Source of the DNA: Lachnospiraceae bacterium
GTDB taxonomy: Bacteria; Bacillota; Clostridia; Lachnospirales; Anaerotignaceae
NCBI GenBank assembly: GCA_028695945.1
Contig: JAQVIB010000056.1
Location: 1 to 10,296, forward strand
Direction: 5' to 3'
Length of the DNA stretch: 10,296 nucleotides
Made by a program: the position numbers and the translations under genes. Each line of letters starts with the position of its first letter. Within the stretch, counting starts at the first letter, position 1. Below the pieces are notes generated by a model. It had not been told where the DNA came from and did no database searches. It saw only the letters and a list, made by a program, of their open reading frames with translations. Shown here in pieces: positions 1 through 7,073 of this stretch.

Positions 1-404
1 ACAAGACCATACACAATTACAGGCCCTGCCACAGTAAACATTTTTGCCGCCAAGCCAAATATCCATCCTTCTTTTTTAAACTCAATTGCTGGCGAAACCA
101 TAGAGTTAGCAAAACCTGTTATTGGAACAAACGTGCCTGCACCACTGAACTTACCTAACTTGCTAAAAAGTCCAAGCCCCGTAAGAAGTGCTGTTAAACC
201 GATAAGTACAATATTTACCAATAATGATACTTCATCTTTCGTAAAATTAAAGTTTGAAAAATATTTATTCATAGCCTCACCACCTGTGCAAATTATTCCG
301 CCAACTACAAATGCTTTAATGCAATTGGCAAATAATTTGCTGTTTGGTGAAACCATGTCAACCATTTTGCTATATTCCTTCTTACTTTCATTATTTTCTT
401 CCAT
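1..404 (-). CDS. spoVAC: Stage V sporulation protein AC (SpoVAC), 3' part cut by window edge
   Basis: Membrane protein of the SpoVA channel, which in Bacillus moves Ca-dipicolinic acid into the forespore; SpoVAC itself is described there as a mechanosensitive channel (family knowledge). About 134 codons are visible of a family length near 150, so only the C-terminus is missing. The visible protein has a short charged N-terminus (MEENNESKKEYSKM), then hydrophobic segments including KAFVVGGIICTGGE and the family signatures LTGLGLFSKLGKFSGAGTF and VPITGFANSMVSPAIE. I chose the ATG at 404 because GGAGG then sits 6 bases upstream; the in-frame ATG at 410 directly abuts GGAGG, too close to be used. 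It lies 12 bases after the spoVAB stop, as third gene of the operon. The family call is firm. Confidence 0.95.
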   Translation of the reverse strand, partial: MEENNESKKEYSKMVDMVSPNSKLFANCIKAFVVGGIICTGGEAMNKYFSNFNFTKDEVSLLVNIVLIGLTALLTGLGLFSKLGKFSGAGTFVPITGFANSMVSPAIEFKKEGWIFGLAAKMFTVAGPVIVYGL

Positions 405-416
405 GTTCATCCTCCA

Positions 417-842
417 TTAATAGAATTTTGGCAAAATAAAATATGCTAGCGAGCCAAATAATTTCCCCAATGCTAATGCCAATACAAATATAGAAAGACC
501 TTTTGTAAGCCTTGCTCTTCTCATGAAAATTGGTACAACATCAATTGTTTCAGCCAATGACACGGCAAGACTTCCAAAAAATACTCCAATTGAAAAAGCC
601 ACAACTATTGCAAAAAAAGTTCCAACCGGTAATTTAAAATCTATAAACATTTCTATATTTCCTAAAATTCCACCTAAAATAATTGCGTCTTCATATATTT
701 TAATTTTGCTTTGCGTTCCTGTTTTTTGGGCAAATCTTGGAACAACACCAATTATAGCAATAAATGCAAAAATACCACCCGCTACTATTACACCAGAGGA
801 AAAGCCTATAATACTAAGGAGTAGGTTTTTAAGCACTGCCAT
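417..842 (-). CDS. spoVAB: Stage V sporulation protein AB (SpoVAB)
   Basis: Integral membrane protein of the SpoVA system, expressed in the forespore and linked to dipicolinic acid uptake (family knowledge). The 141-residue product is almost wholly hydrophobic, with about four to five membrane segments, and has typical SpoVAB features: an N-terminal LSIIGFSSGVIVAGGIFAF helix, a VPRFAQKT loop, the GNIEMF region, and ETIDVVPIFMRRAR before the last helix. The ATG at 842 is preferred over an upstream in-frame start at 878 because GGAGGGG lies about 7 bases upstream of it; the upstream extension would add only a basic arginine-rich tract read from the spoVAA end. It overlaps the spoVAA 3' end by 14 bases, suggesting translational coupling. 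Confidence 0.95.
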   Translation of the reverse strand: MAVLKNLLLSIIGFSSGVIVAGGIFAFIAIIGVVPRFAQKTGTQSKIKIYEDAIILGGILGNIEMFIDFKLPVGTFFAIVVAFSIGVFFGSLAVSLAETIDVVPIFMRRARLTKGLSIFVLALALGKLFGSLAYFILPKFY

Positions 843-1458
843 TATTTTTCCCCTCCTTCTCCTGTTCAAGCATTTCAATCTGGTTTTTTATAACTTCTTC
901 TTCGTAAGTAGTCATTTCAACCTCAATTGGTGTTGGGTCCATTGTAATTTTTAACGCAGAAAAATGATTGAAGAATACAATAATGCCCACAGCTAATCCT
1001 ATAGAATATGGAATTTCCAGTATATGGGGTGTTGCATTTTCTTCCTTAAAAAACGTATAATAATATCCACTCAGTATTTTAGGTATTTCTGCATCTGAAT
1101 GAAAGCTCATAATTGCCGTAGCCGCACCAAAAAATAGTACTGTAACAACTGCAAGTATTTTAACCAAAGTAAGTAATTGATTTTCTTTTGGTGGATGCGG
1201 TTCAAACTCAACAATCACCTCTTTTTCGCCCATATTTACTACTGTTGCCCTTGGCTCTATATTGGTAACTGCTTTTACTATATCCATAATTGATACCAAA
1301 TAATTTTTTTGCTTCTCGCTATCTATTTTCAAAACGGCAACATTTTTTATGGTTTCGTTCTTTATATCTGCACAATATACCTCCGCCACGTCCTTAAGTA
1401 GAATTAGTTTTTTCCCATTTGCCTTATATTTTTTTACAGGCTTAATATAAACATCCAT
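829..1458 (-). CDS. spoVAA: Stage V sporulation protein AA (SpoVAA)
   Basis: First gene of the spoVA operon. SpoVAA is needed with the other SpoVA proteins for dipicolinic acid accumulation in spores (family knowledge). The 209-residue product has a soluble N-terminal part (about 1-95) of the kind seen in the family, then two membrane helices near residues 97-117 and 147-166. The signature stretches LSGYYYTFFKE, LEIPYSIGLAVGIIVFFNH and DPTPIEVEMTTYEEE are visible, followed by a charged tail. I chose ATG at 1458 because AGAGGTG sits 6-7 bases upstream; an in-frame GTG at 1467 is part of that ribosome binding site and is unlikely to start translation. It starts right after the terminator of the preceding unit, so it should have its own promoter. 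Not every spore-forming Clostridium has spoVAA/AB, so their presence is informative. Confidence 0.95.
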   Translation of the reverse strand: MDVYIKPVKKYKANGKKLILLKDVAEVYCADIKNETIKNVAVLKIDSEKQKNYLVSIMDIVKAVTNIEPRATVVNMGEKEVIVEFEPHPPKENQLLTLVKILAVVTVLFFGAATAIMSFHSDAEIPKILSGYYYTFFKEENATPHILEIPYSIGLAVGIIVFFNHFSALKITMDPTPIEVEMTTYEEEVIKNQIEMLEQEKEGKNNGSA

Positions 1459-1478
1459 TTTCTTCACCTCTGCAAATC

Positions 1479-1508
1479 TATTATTTTCACATTCGGTAAA
1501 AAAAATAC
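1479..1508 (-). promoter_or_regulatory. Candidate forespore (SigG-type) promoter of spoVA
   Basis: Minus strand reads GTATT (1504-1508), an 18-base spacer, then AATAATA (1479-1485). This is one base away from GHATR in the -35 and one base away from CATHHTA in the -10, the Bacillus SigG consensus. spoVA operons are SigG-controlled in Bacillus (family knowledge), so a weak match is credible by position, but the surroundings are A/T-rich and chance similarity is possible. It would give a very short leader before the AGAGGTG of spoVAA. Confidence 0.35.
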
Positions 1509-1572
1509 AAAAATAGGCTACATAATAAATTTTAAGATTAAAAATGCATCTTAAAATTTATTACATAGCCTA
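1504..1572 (-). terminator. Strong Rho-independent terminator of the rsmD-coaD unit
   Basis: Two 25-base arms (1514-1538 and 1548-1572) are complementary except for two adjacent bases, with a 9-base loop. On the minus strand the hairpin is followed by TTTTTGTATTTTTTTT. No T-tract follows on the plus strand, so it works for minus-strand transcripts arriving from the coiled-coil gene. It separates that unit from spoVA. Confidence 0.92.
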
Positions 1573-1593
1573 AAGCCATTAATTATTCATCTG

Positions 1594-2103
1594 CTAATTT
1601 CTGTTAGTTCCTCTCAGTTCCTGTCTATTTTCATAAATAACATCTAAGCTGTGGTTGAAAAAATCATCAATATTAATACTCTCACGGCGTAAACTTTCCA
1701 TCATTTCTTTAAGTCTGTCCTCGGCCATTGCAAGAACTTCATCTGCATACTCAGTTGCACCAATTCGCATTTCCTTGGCAGTTTTTCTGCTTTTTTCAAT
1801 TATTTCTGCACTTTGTGCATATGCCGCTTTGGTTATTTCATGTTCGTCAATCAACTTTGCCAACTTTTCTTCTGCAGATTTTTCAATTTCCTTAGCTTCA
1901 TTTTGAGCATCTATAAGTATTTTGTTCCTTTCTTGAACAATAAACTTACTTTGCTTAATGTCGTTAGGCAATCTTAATCTAATTTCAGCAATTATATCGT
2001 AAATTTCCTCTTTATCAACTGCAACCTTACTTGAAAAAGGCACAGCACGGCTTTGGTCAAGTACATCTTCAAGTTCGTCCAATAATTTTAAAACCGCATC
2101 CAT
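1594..2103 (-). CDS. Coiled-coil protein behind coaD (DivIVA / V-ATPase subunit H-like)
   Basis: I do not recognise a defined function. The 169-residue product has no membrane helix or signal peptide. It starts with a leucine-rich helix (MDAVLKLLDELEDVLDQ), then an IYDIIAEIRLRLPNDI segment, followed from about residue 55 to 145 by a long Ala/Glu/Lys-rich heptad region (for example NEAKEIEKSAEEKLAKLIDE) typical of a coiled coil. Similar proteins in Clostridia are often labelled 'ATPase' or 'V-type ATPase subunit H-like' from coiled-coil similarity alone; no Walker motif is present, so an enzymatic role is not supported. The opening helix plus coiled coil recalls DivIVA-type scaffolds, but this is only a resemblance. 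It starts 11 bases after coaD, and its GAGGG ribosome binding site overlaps the coaD TGA, so it is in the same operon. It is the last gene before the terminator. Confidence 0.85.
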   Translation of the reverse strand: MDAVLKLLDELEDVLDQSRAVPFSSKVAVDKEEIYDIIAEIRLRLPNDIKQSKFIVQERNKILIDAQNEAKEIEKSAEEKLAKLIDEHEITKAAYAQSAEIIEKSRKTAKEMRIGATEYADEVLAMAEDRLKEMMESLRRESINIDDFFNHSLDVIYENRQELRGTNRN

Positions 2104-2114
2104 TTATGCAACCC

Positions 2115-2597
2115 TCATTTCTTATATTTATCAAGCACAAAATCTTTAATTTCTGCCGGAATCATATCTACTATGTTTCCACCAAACATAGCAACCTCTT
2201 TAACCATACTGGAGCTTAAATAAAGATACTCCACGCTTGTAGAAATAAAAAAAGTCTCGACGCTAGTATTAAGGCTTCTATTAATTAATGCCATTTGGAA
2301 CTCACTTTCAAAATCGGTAACTGCTCGCAAGCCTCTAATTACAACCTTTGCATCTATTTCATTCGCAAATTCTACCAACAATCCCTTAAATGAACTTATC
2401 TCAACATTTCCCAAATGCTTTGTAACCATTCTTAGGTGCTCTTTTCTTTCATCAACTGTAAAAAGAGAACTACTTTTATTTGGGTTTTCCAACACTGCAA
2501 CCACAAGTGTGTCCACAAGCTTAGACGCTCTTTCAATAATATCAAGATGACCGTTTGTAACTGGATCAAAGCTACCTGGGTATATTGCTTTTAACAT
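2115..2597 (-). CDS. coaD: Phosphopantetheine adenylyltransferase
   Basis: Transfers AMP from ATP to 4'-phosphopantetheine to make dephospho-CoA, the penultimate step of CoA synthesis in the cytosol. The 160-residue product has the family length. It shows the nucleotidyltransferase motif GSFDPVTNGH (residues 8-17, with the T/HxGH signature), the VVIRGLRAVTDFESEFQMA segment that lines the pantetheine site, and the C-terminal LSSSMVKEVA motif (ISSSxVRE type). The ATG at 2597 is chosen because MLKAIYPGSFDP matches the usual N-terminus and GGAGG lies 7 bases upstream; the longer in-frame start at 2618 would overlap rsmD. Two bases separate it from the rsmD stop. The rsmD-coaD pairing is common in Firmicutes and other bacteria. 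Confidence 0.97.
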   Translation of the reverse strand: MLKAIYPGSFDPVTNGHLDIIERASKLVDTLVVAVLENPNKSSSLFTVDERKEHLRMVTKHLGNVEISSFKGLLVEFANEIDAKVVIRGLRAVTDFESEFQMALINRSLNTSVETFFISTSVEYLYLSSSMVKEVAMFGGNIVDMIPAEIKDFVLDKYKK

Positions 2598-2599
2598 TA

Positions 2600-3151
2600 C
2601 TAATCCTCCAAAGTCCAAAAAGACATAACTGTTGTTTTGTAATCTTTTGTTTTAACAAGCTTAAATCCTTCTGCCACAGGAAGTTCTACCTTTGCAGGAT
2701 ATTCTGCAATAACATAGCCATCCTTGTTTAGAAGATTTGCCTCTAAAATTGCCATTAATGTTGGCTTGTACAAACCTGCCATGTAAGGTGGGTCCATAAA
2801 AATTATATCAAATTTAGCATTTTTGCTACCCAGCATTTTTATTGCGGGTAACACTTCCGTTCTTATAATCTCGGCATTATCTGAAAGCTTTGTGTGGTTA
2901 AGGTTGTACTCAATGGTTTCCAATGCTTTTCTGCCGTTATCTACAAACACAACTTTATCTGCACCTCTGCTAAGAGCTTCTATACCTATTGCACCAGAGC
3001 CGCTGAACAAATCCAAAAATTTACACCTATAAATATCCGGTGCAATTATATTAAACAACGTTTCTTTTATTCTATCTGTAGTTGGTCTTGTATCCAACCC
3101 CTCTGGGGCCGCAAGTTTATGTCCCCTCGCTTTACCGGAAATAACCCGCAT
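2600..3151 (-). CDS. rsmD: 16S rRNA (guanine966-N2)-methyltransferase RsmD
   Basis: SAM-dependent methyltransferase that modifies G966 (E. coli numbering) of 16S rRNA during small-subunit assembly. The 183-residue product has the family length. It begins MRVISGKARGHKL, the usual RsmD N-terminus, followed by TRPTTDRIKETLFN (residues 21-34), the SAM-binding motif FLDLFSGSGAIGIEALSRGA (45-64) and the catalytic DPPY motif (120-123). The ATG at 3151 has AGGAGG upstream with good spacing. It is the first gene of a unit with its own promoter, followed directly by coaD and a coiled-coil gene. Confidence 0.97.
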   Translation of the reverse strand: MRVISGKARGHKLAAPEGLDTRPTTDRIKETLFNIIAPDIYRCKFLDLFSGSGAIGIEALSRGADKVVFVDNGRKALETIEYNLNHTKLSDNAEIIRTEVLPAIKMLGSKNAKFDIIFMDPPYMAGLYKPTLMAILEANLLNKDGYVIAEYPAKVELPVAEGFKLVKTKDYKTTVMSFWTLED

Positions 3152-3218
3152 ACAAGTTTCCTCCTAAAATTCAACAAAAATTTTATTTTTTTCTTTGTGC
3201 TGGCATATATACTTTTTT

Positions 3219-3247
3219 ATTATAGCAAAATGCACTTTAAAAAACAA
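3219..3247 (-). promoter_or_regulatory. SigA-type promoter of rsmD-coaD
   Basis: Minus strand shows TTGTTT (3242-3247), a 17-base spacer and a perfect TATAAT (3219-3224) preceded by TGC, an extended -10. Expected transcription start is near 3211, giving a leader of about 60 bases before rsmD. Spacing and the perfect -10 make this convincing by eye. Confidence 0.8.
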
Positions 3248-3300
3248 TAAAAATTTGCTTTATTAAGAAAATTTTGCATAATATTTTAACTTTATTAGTA

Positions 3301-5352
3301 TTATATTCCAATATCTCTATTCTGAAAAAACCTATTTGTTTTCTCATTTAATAAGTTATTATCTTGTTGTTCAAGATTACTATCTTGTTCAATAATCTTT
3401 GCAGCCGCAGTCTGTGCTTCTTTAAGAATGTCTATATCCTTATATAAATTTGCTATTTTAAGCATAGGTAACCCATGTTGCTTTGTCCCGAAAAATTCGC
3501 CAGGACCACGCAAACGCAAATCCGTTTCCGAAATAACAAAACCGTCCCTAGTTTTTTGCATAACCTTCATTCTTTCAATTGTTACCTTATTTTTTGAATC
3601 TGAAACAAGTATGCAATAGCTTTGCTCACTTCCACGGCCAACACGTCCTCTAAGCTGATGAAGTTGAGAAAGTCCAAACATTTCTGCGTTTTCTATTAGC
3701 ATTATAGTTGCGTTTGGTACGTTAACACCAACCTCAATTACTGTAGTTGAAACTAGCACATCTATATTCCCGTTTGCAAAATCTTCCATTACTGACTGCT
3801 TTTCATCATTTTTCATCTTTCCATAAAGCACCGCTACTTTGTAATCTTTAAAATAATAGTCCATAAGTTTTTCAGCATACTCAATAACAGCCTCTGTTTC
3901 ACGTTTTTCGCTTTCTTCTATAGATGGACAAACCACATATGCCTGCCTGCCCTTATCTATTTCTTTTTTAATAAAAGAGTATATTCGTGGGCGATAAGAT
4001 GTATTTACTGCCCTTGTATCAATTTCCTGACGCCCTGGCGGAAGTTCATCTATTATAGATATGTCCAAATCTCCATATAAAATAAGTGCCAGTGTACGGG
4101 GTATAGGTGTTGCAGTCATTACTAGCACATGAGGATTATTGCCCTTTTGGGAAAGCAGTATTCGCTGATTTACACCAAAACGATGTTGCTCGTCTGTAAC
4201 AACAAAACCAAGATTTTTAAATGTAACACCCTTTTGAATTACTGCATGTGTGCCAATAACCATTTCAGCACTTCCGTCTTCAACTGCCCTAAGAGCGTCA
4301 GTTTTCTCCTTTTTTTTCATAGCTCCCGAAAGATAAACAACATTAACGCCAAATTGCTCAAAAACATCTTTAAAACTATAGTAATGCTGTTTTGCCAAAA
4401 CTTCCGTAGGTGCCATAAGTGCAGCTTGAAATCCCTCTTTTATTGCTATAAATGATGTTATCATGGCAACCGCAGTTTTACCACTGCCTACATCCCCTTG
4501 AACCAGCCTGTTCATAACCTTTCCCGAAACAAAATCTGCTTTTATTTCCTCTTTCACTTTTTTTTGTGCTTTTGTAAGTTCAAAACCTATTGACATGGAA
4601 ATTTCTTTTTCAGCTTTTTCATTCTTTATTATTATACCTGATTTTCCTTCTTTTACAGCTGTTTTCATTTTTAATAATGCAGTTTGAAGTACAAACAGTT
4701 CCTCAAAAACCAATCTTCTTCTTGCAGTAAAAAAACTATTGTCATCTTCAGGAAAATGTATGTTTTGTACTGCAAAATTTCTATCACACAACTTATTTTC
4801 CATACGTATGCATTTAGGTATAAAATCTACTAACTGATTTTTGCTTTTTTCAAGGGTGTCTTTAATAATAGAACGAAAAATCTTTTGGCTTATGCCTTTG
4901 GTAGTGTTATAAACAGGTATAATTCTGCCACCACTTAATAGCTCACCCTTATCCAAAGCCTCGTATTCTGGTGATACTACTTCTTTTTTCCCATAGCTAT
5001 GCTGATACTTGCCAGTAAAAATATACCTCTGTCCATCTTTAAAAGTGTTTTTTAAGTAAGGCTGATTATACCAAACAGCATTAACCGTTGCCGTGTCGTC
5101 AGTAATTTTTGCTCTTGTTAGTACCATATTTTTTATTCTAATGGTGTCTGCATTACCATTTAATGAGCCAATAAAAGTATTTACCTCATTTGGCACAAGG
5201 TCAGAAATGGTTTTAATATCACTTCTGTCATCATATTCTCTTGGAAAATGTTCAATAAGGTCCTCAACAGTAAAAATACCCATATTATTTAGGTATAAAA
5301 GTCGTTGTTTCCCAATGTTGTGTACCTCTGAAACAGAACTGCCTAGCTGCAT
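3301..5352 (-). CDS. recG: ATP-dependent DNA helicase RecG
   Basis: Superfamily 2 helicase that reverses stalled replication forks and migrates Holliday junctions. The 683-residue product is near the usual RecG length. An N-terminal wedge/OB region (about 1-150) includes LIEHFPREYDDRSDI and the VNAVWYNQPYL strand. The helicase core follows, with LTKAQKKVKEEI (259-270), Walker A GDVGSGKT (286-293), APTEVLAKQH (314-323), the DEQH box (387-390) followed by RFGVNQR, and TATPIPRTLA (413-422). In the C-terminal half are VIEVGVNVPNAT, LHQLRGRVGRG and DLRLRGPGEFFGTKQHG, which are RecG signatures. All motifs are intact. ATG at 5352 has AGAGGTGAT upstream. It sits just behind a terminator, so its transcription depends on readthrough or on a promoter that I could not identify firmly. 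Confidence 0.98.
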   Translation of the reverse strand: MQLGSSVSEVHNIGKQRLLYLNNMGIFTVEDLIEHFPREYDDRSDIKTISDLVPNEVNTFIGSLNGNADTIRIKNMVLTRAKITDDTATVNAVWYNQPYLKNTFKDGQRYIFTGKYQHSYGKKEVVSPEYEALDKGELLSGGRIIPVYNTTKGISQKIFRSIIKDTLEKSKNQLVDFIPKCIRMENKLCDRNFAVQNIHFPEDDNSFFTARRRLVFEELFVLQTALLKMKTAVKEGKSGIIIKNEKAEKEISMSIGFELTKAQKKVKEEIKADFVSGKVMNRLVQGDVGSGKTAVAMITSFIAIKEGFQAALMAPTEVLAKQHYYSFKDVFEQFGVNVVYLSGAMKKKEKTDALRAVEDGSAEMVIGTHAVIQKGVTFKNLGFVVTDEQHRFGVNQRILLSQKGNNPHVLVMTATPIPRTLALILYGDLDISIIDELPPGRQEIDTRAVNTSYRPRIYSFIKKEIDKGRQAYVVCPSIEESEKRETEAVIEYAEKLMDYYFKDYKVAVLYGKMKNDEKQSVMEDFANGNIDVLVSTTVIEVGVNVPNATIMLIENAEMFGLSQLHQLRGRVGRGSEQSYCILVSDSKNKVTIERMKVMQKTRDGFVISETDLRLRGPGEFFGTKQHGLPMLKIANLYKDIDILKEAQTAAAKIIEQDSNLEQQDNNLLNEKTNRFFQNRDIGI

Positions 5353-5370
5353 TTTATCACCTCTGCATAT

Positions 5371-5397
5371 TAAAAAAAGGGAGATAACAATCTCCCT
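5371..5397 (-). terminator. Rho-independent terminator between fakA and recG
   Basis: On the minus strand AGGGAGA (5391-5397), loop TTGTTA, TCTCCCT (5378-5384), then seven T. The hairpin begins 13 bases after the fakA stop, and its tail ends 19 bases before the recG start codon, so the recG leader is essentially the terminator tail plus a ribosome binding site. It may be leaky or regulated. Confidence 0.85.
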
Positions 5398-5410
5398 GAT
5401 ATTGAAACAT

Positions 5411-7060
5411 TTATTCTACAGAAATTATATAATAGTAAAGTGGCTGATTTCCCAAGTGAAGCTCTACCTCGCAATGTGGATAAGCTTCTTTTAAATAATC
5501 CACCATTTTTCCCGCATTTTCTTTATCTACATCTGCTCCATAATACACACTTATTACTTCGCTGTCATCGCTTACAGCTTTTGTAACAAGCTCTTTTGTT
5601 CCTTCTGCAATATCTTTTGCAACAACCTGAATTTCGCCGCCCAGCATACCTAAAATATCACCTTGGGCTATTTTTATTGCCCCAAATGAAGTATCTCTTA
5701 CAGCATAAGTAACTGAACATGTTTTAACAAGACCCATACTTTCTTTCATAATTTCAAAGGAAGTATCAATATCTTCTGTTGCATCGTAATTAATCATAGC
5801 CGCAATTCCCTCAGGTACAGTTGTACTTGGAAGAACAAAAATATTTTTGTGGCTTGTTAGTTTGGCTGCCTGCTCTGCTGCAAGAATAATATTTTTATTG
5901 TTAGGCAACACAATAATATTTTCTGCATCAACCTTTTCAATAGCATTCAAAATATCTTCTGTGCTAGGATTCATTGTTTGTCCACCTTCAATAATTTCAT
6001 CAACACCAAGGTTTTTGAATATTTCCGAAAGTCCACTGCCCATAGAAATTGAAATAAAGCCTGTACCTTTTTTTTCAGTGGCCTTAATAGTAGCCTCTTT
6101 GTTTGTTGCTGTAAAATCTATTTTATTTGTATGCTGTATACGCATATTGTCAATTTTAAGACCATTTAACGCACCTATTGTCAGTGCTTTTTCAATTGCC
6201 CTACCTGGATGGTCAGTATGCACATGTACCTTAATCATTTCTTCATCTGCAACTACTACAAGGGAATCTCCTATGGATGTAAGATAAGTTTTTAATTCAT
6301 TTACAGTCTCATCTGGAACATTTTTTTGTAAAACAAAAAATTCAGTACAATATCCAAAAGTAATTTCGGAATTATCTACTGATGTAAGTGCCGAAAAATC
6401 TACCATCGGTGTTTGAGTGTTGTCATTCAACTTTATTTCACCTGAAGTATTAATGCTTTTAAACGCACCAACAAGAATGCAAAGTAAACCCTTTCCACCA
6501 GCATCTACAACATCTGCCTGCTTAAGTACAGGTAACATATCCTTTGTTTTTAAAAGCATTTCATTACCTTCTTCAATTATCTTGCTTAAAAAAACTTCAA
6601 TATCTTCTACTTCAACTGCATATTTTTCAGCAGCATCAGCACATGCACGAGCAACTGTAAGTATTGTTCCCTCTTTAGGTTTCATAACAGCCTTGTACGC
6701 AGTTTCAACCCCTTTTCGGCATGCAGAAGCAAGTTCTAATGTGCCAGCTTCCTCTAAACCCTCTAATCCTTTGGAAAATCCTCTGAATAGCTGGCTTAAT
6801 ATTACACCTGAATTTCCCCTTGCACCACGAAGTGAACCACTTGCTGCGGTTTTAGAAACCTCTGCAATGCTTAAAGAATTGTCTTTTTCGCACTCTCTTG
6901 CCGCCGCCAAAGCAGTAAGTGACATATTTGTTCCTGTATCTCCGTCAGGTACAGGAAAAACGTTTAATGAATCCACAAGCTGCCTATTGTCGTTAAGCTC
7001 ATTTGCTCCGGCAATCACCATTTTTTTTAGCTGCAGCCCATTTATGCTATTTAAACCCAA
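5411..7060 (-). CDS. fakA: Fatty acid kinase catalytic subunit FakA (YloV, DAK/DegV-type)
   Basis: FakA phosphorylates fatty acids held by a separate FakB (DegV-family) protein, giving acyl-phosphates for phospholipid synthesis (known from staphylococci). The 549-residue product matches the family length. It has an N-terminal DhaL domain with the nucleotide/Mg site NVFPVPDGDTGTNM (33-46), GSLRGARGNSGVILSQ and QADVVDAGGKGLL; a central domain with KVHVHTDHPGRAIEKAL; and a C-terminal domain with NIIVLPNNKNIILAAEQAA and VLPSTTVPEGIAAM. I set the start at TTG 7060: it follows AAGGAGG by 8 bases and gives an N-terminus like that of Bacillus YloV. An upstream in-frame TTG at 7102 lies inside yloU and has no ribosome binding site. 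It sits 13 bases after yloU and ends before a hairpin terminator. No fakB is visible in the window. Confidence 0.95.
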   Translation of the reverse strand: MGLNSINGLQLKKMVIAGANELNDNRQLVDSLNVFPVPDGDTGTNMSLTALAAARECEKDNSLSIAEVSKTAASGSLRGARGNSGVILSQLFRGFSKGLEGLEEAGTLELASACRKGVETAYKAVMKPKEGTILTVARACADAAEKYAVEVEDIEVFLSKIIEEGNEMLLKTKDMLPVLKQADVVDAGGKGLLCILVGAFKSINTSGEIKLNDNTQTPMVDFSALTSVDNSEITFGYCTEFFVLQKNVPDETVNELKTYLTSIGDSLVVVADEEMIKVHVHTDHPGRAIEKALTIGALNGLKIDNMRIQHTNKIDFTATNKEATIKATEKKGTGFISISMGSGLSEIFKNLGVDEIIEGGQTMNPSTEDILNAIEKVDAENIIVLPNNKNIILAAEQAAKLTSHKNIFVLPSTTVPEGIAAMINYDATEDIDTSFEIMKESMGLVKTCSVTYAVRDTSFGAIKIAQGDILGMLGGEIQVVAKDIAEGTKELVTKAVSDDSEVISVYYGADVDKENAGKMVDYLKEAYPHCEVELHLGNQPLYYYIISVE

Positions 7061-7073
7061 CTGTTGTTCCTCC

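Noticed and set aside
1456..1467. GTG start for spoVAA at 1467
   Set aside because: The GTG is itself part of the AGAGGTG ribosome binding site that serves the ATG at 1458.
3152..3218. Riboswitch or structured leader upstream of rsmD
   Set aside because: The leader is short, A/T-rich and shows no paired arms beyond chance; only the ribosome binding site is recognisable.
3246..3264. Possible terminator after recG (AATAAA / TTTATT stem)
   Set aside because: Only six A-T pairs, with no G-C content; too weak, and it overlaps the -35 of the rsmD promoter.
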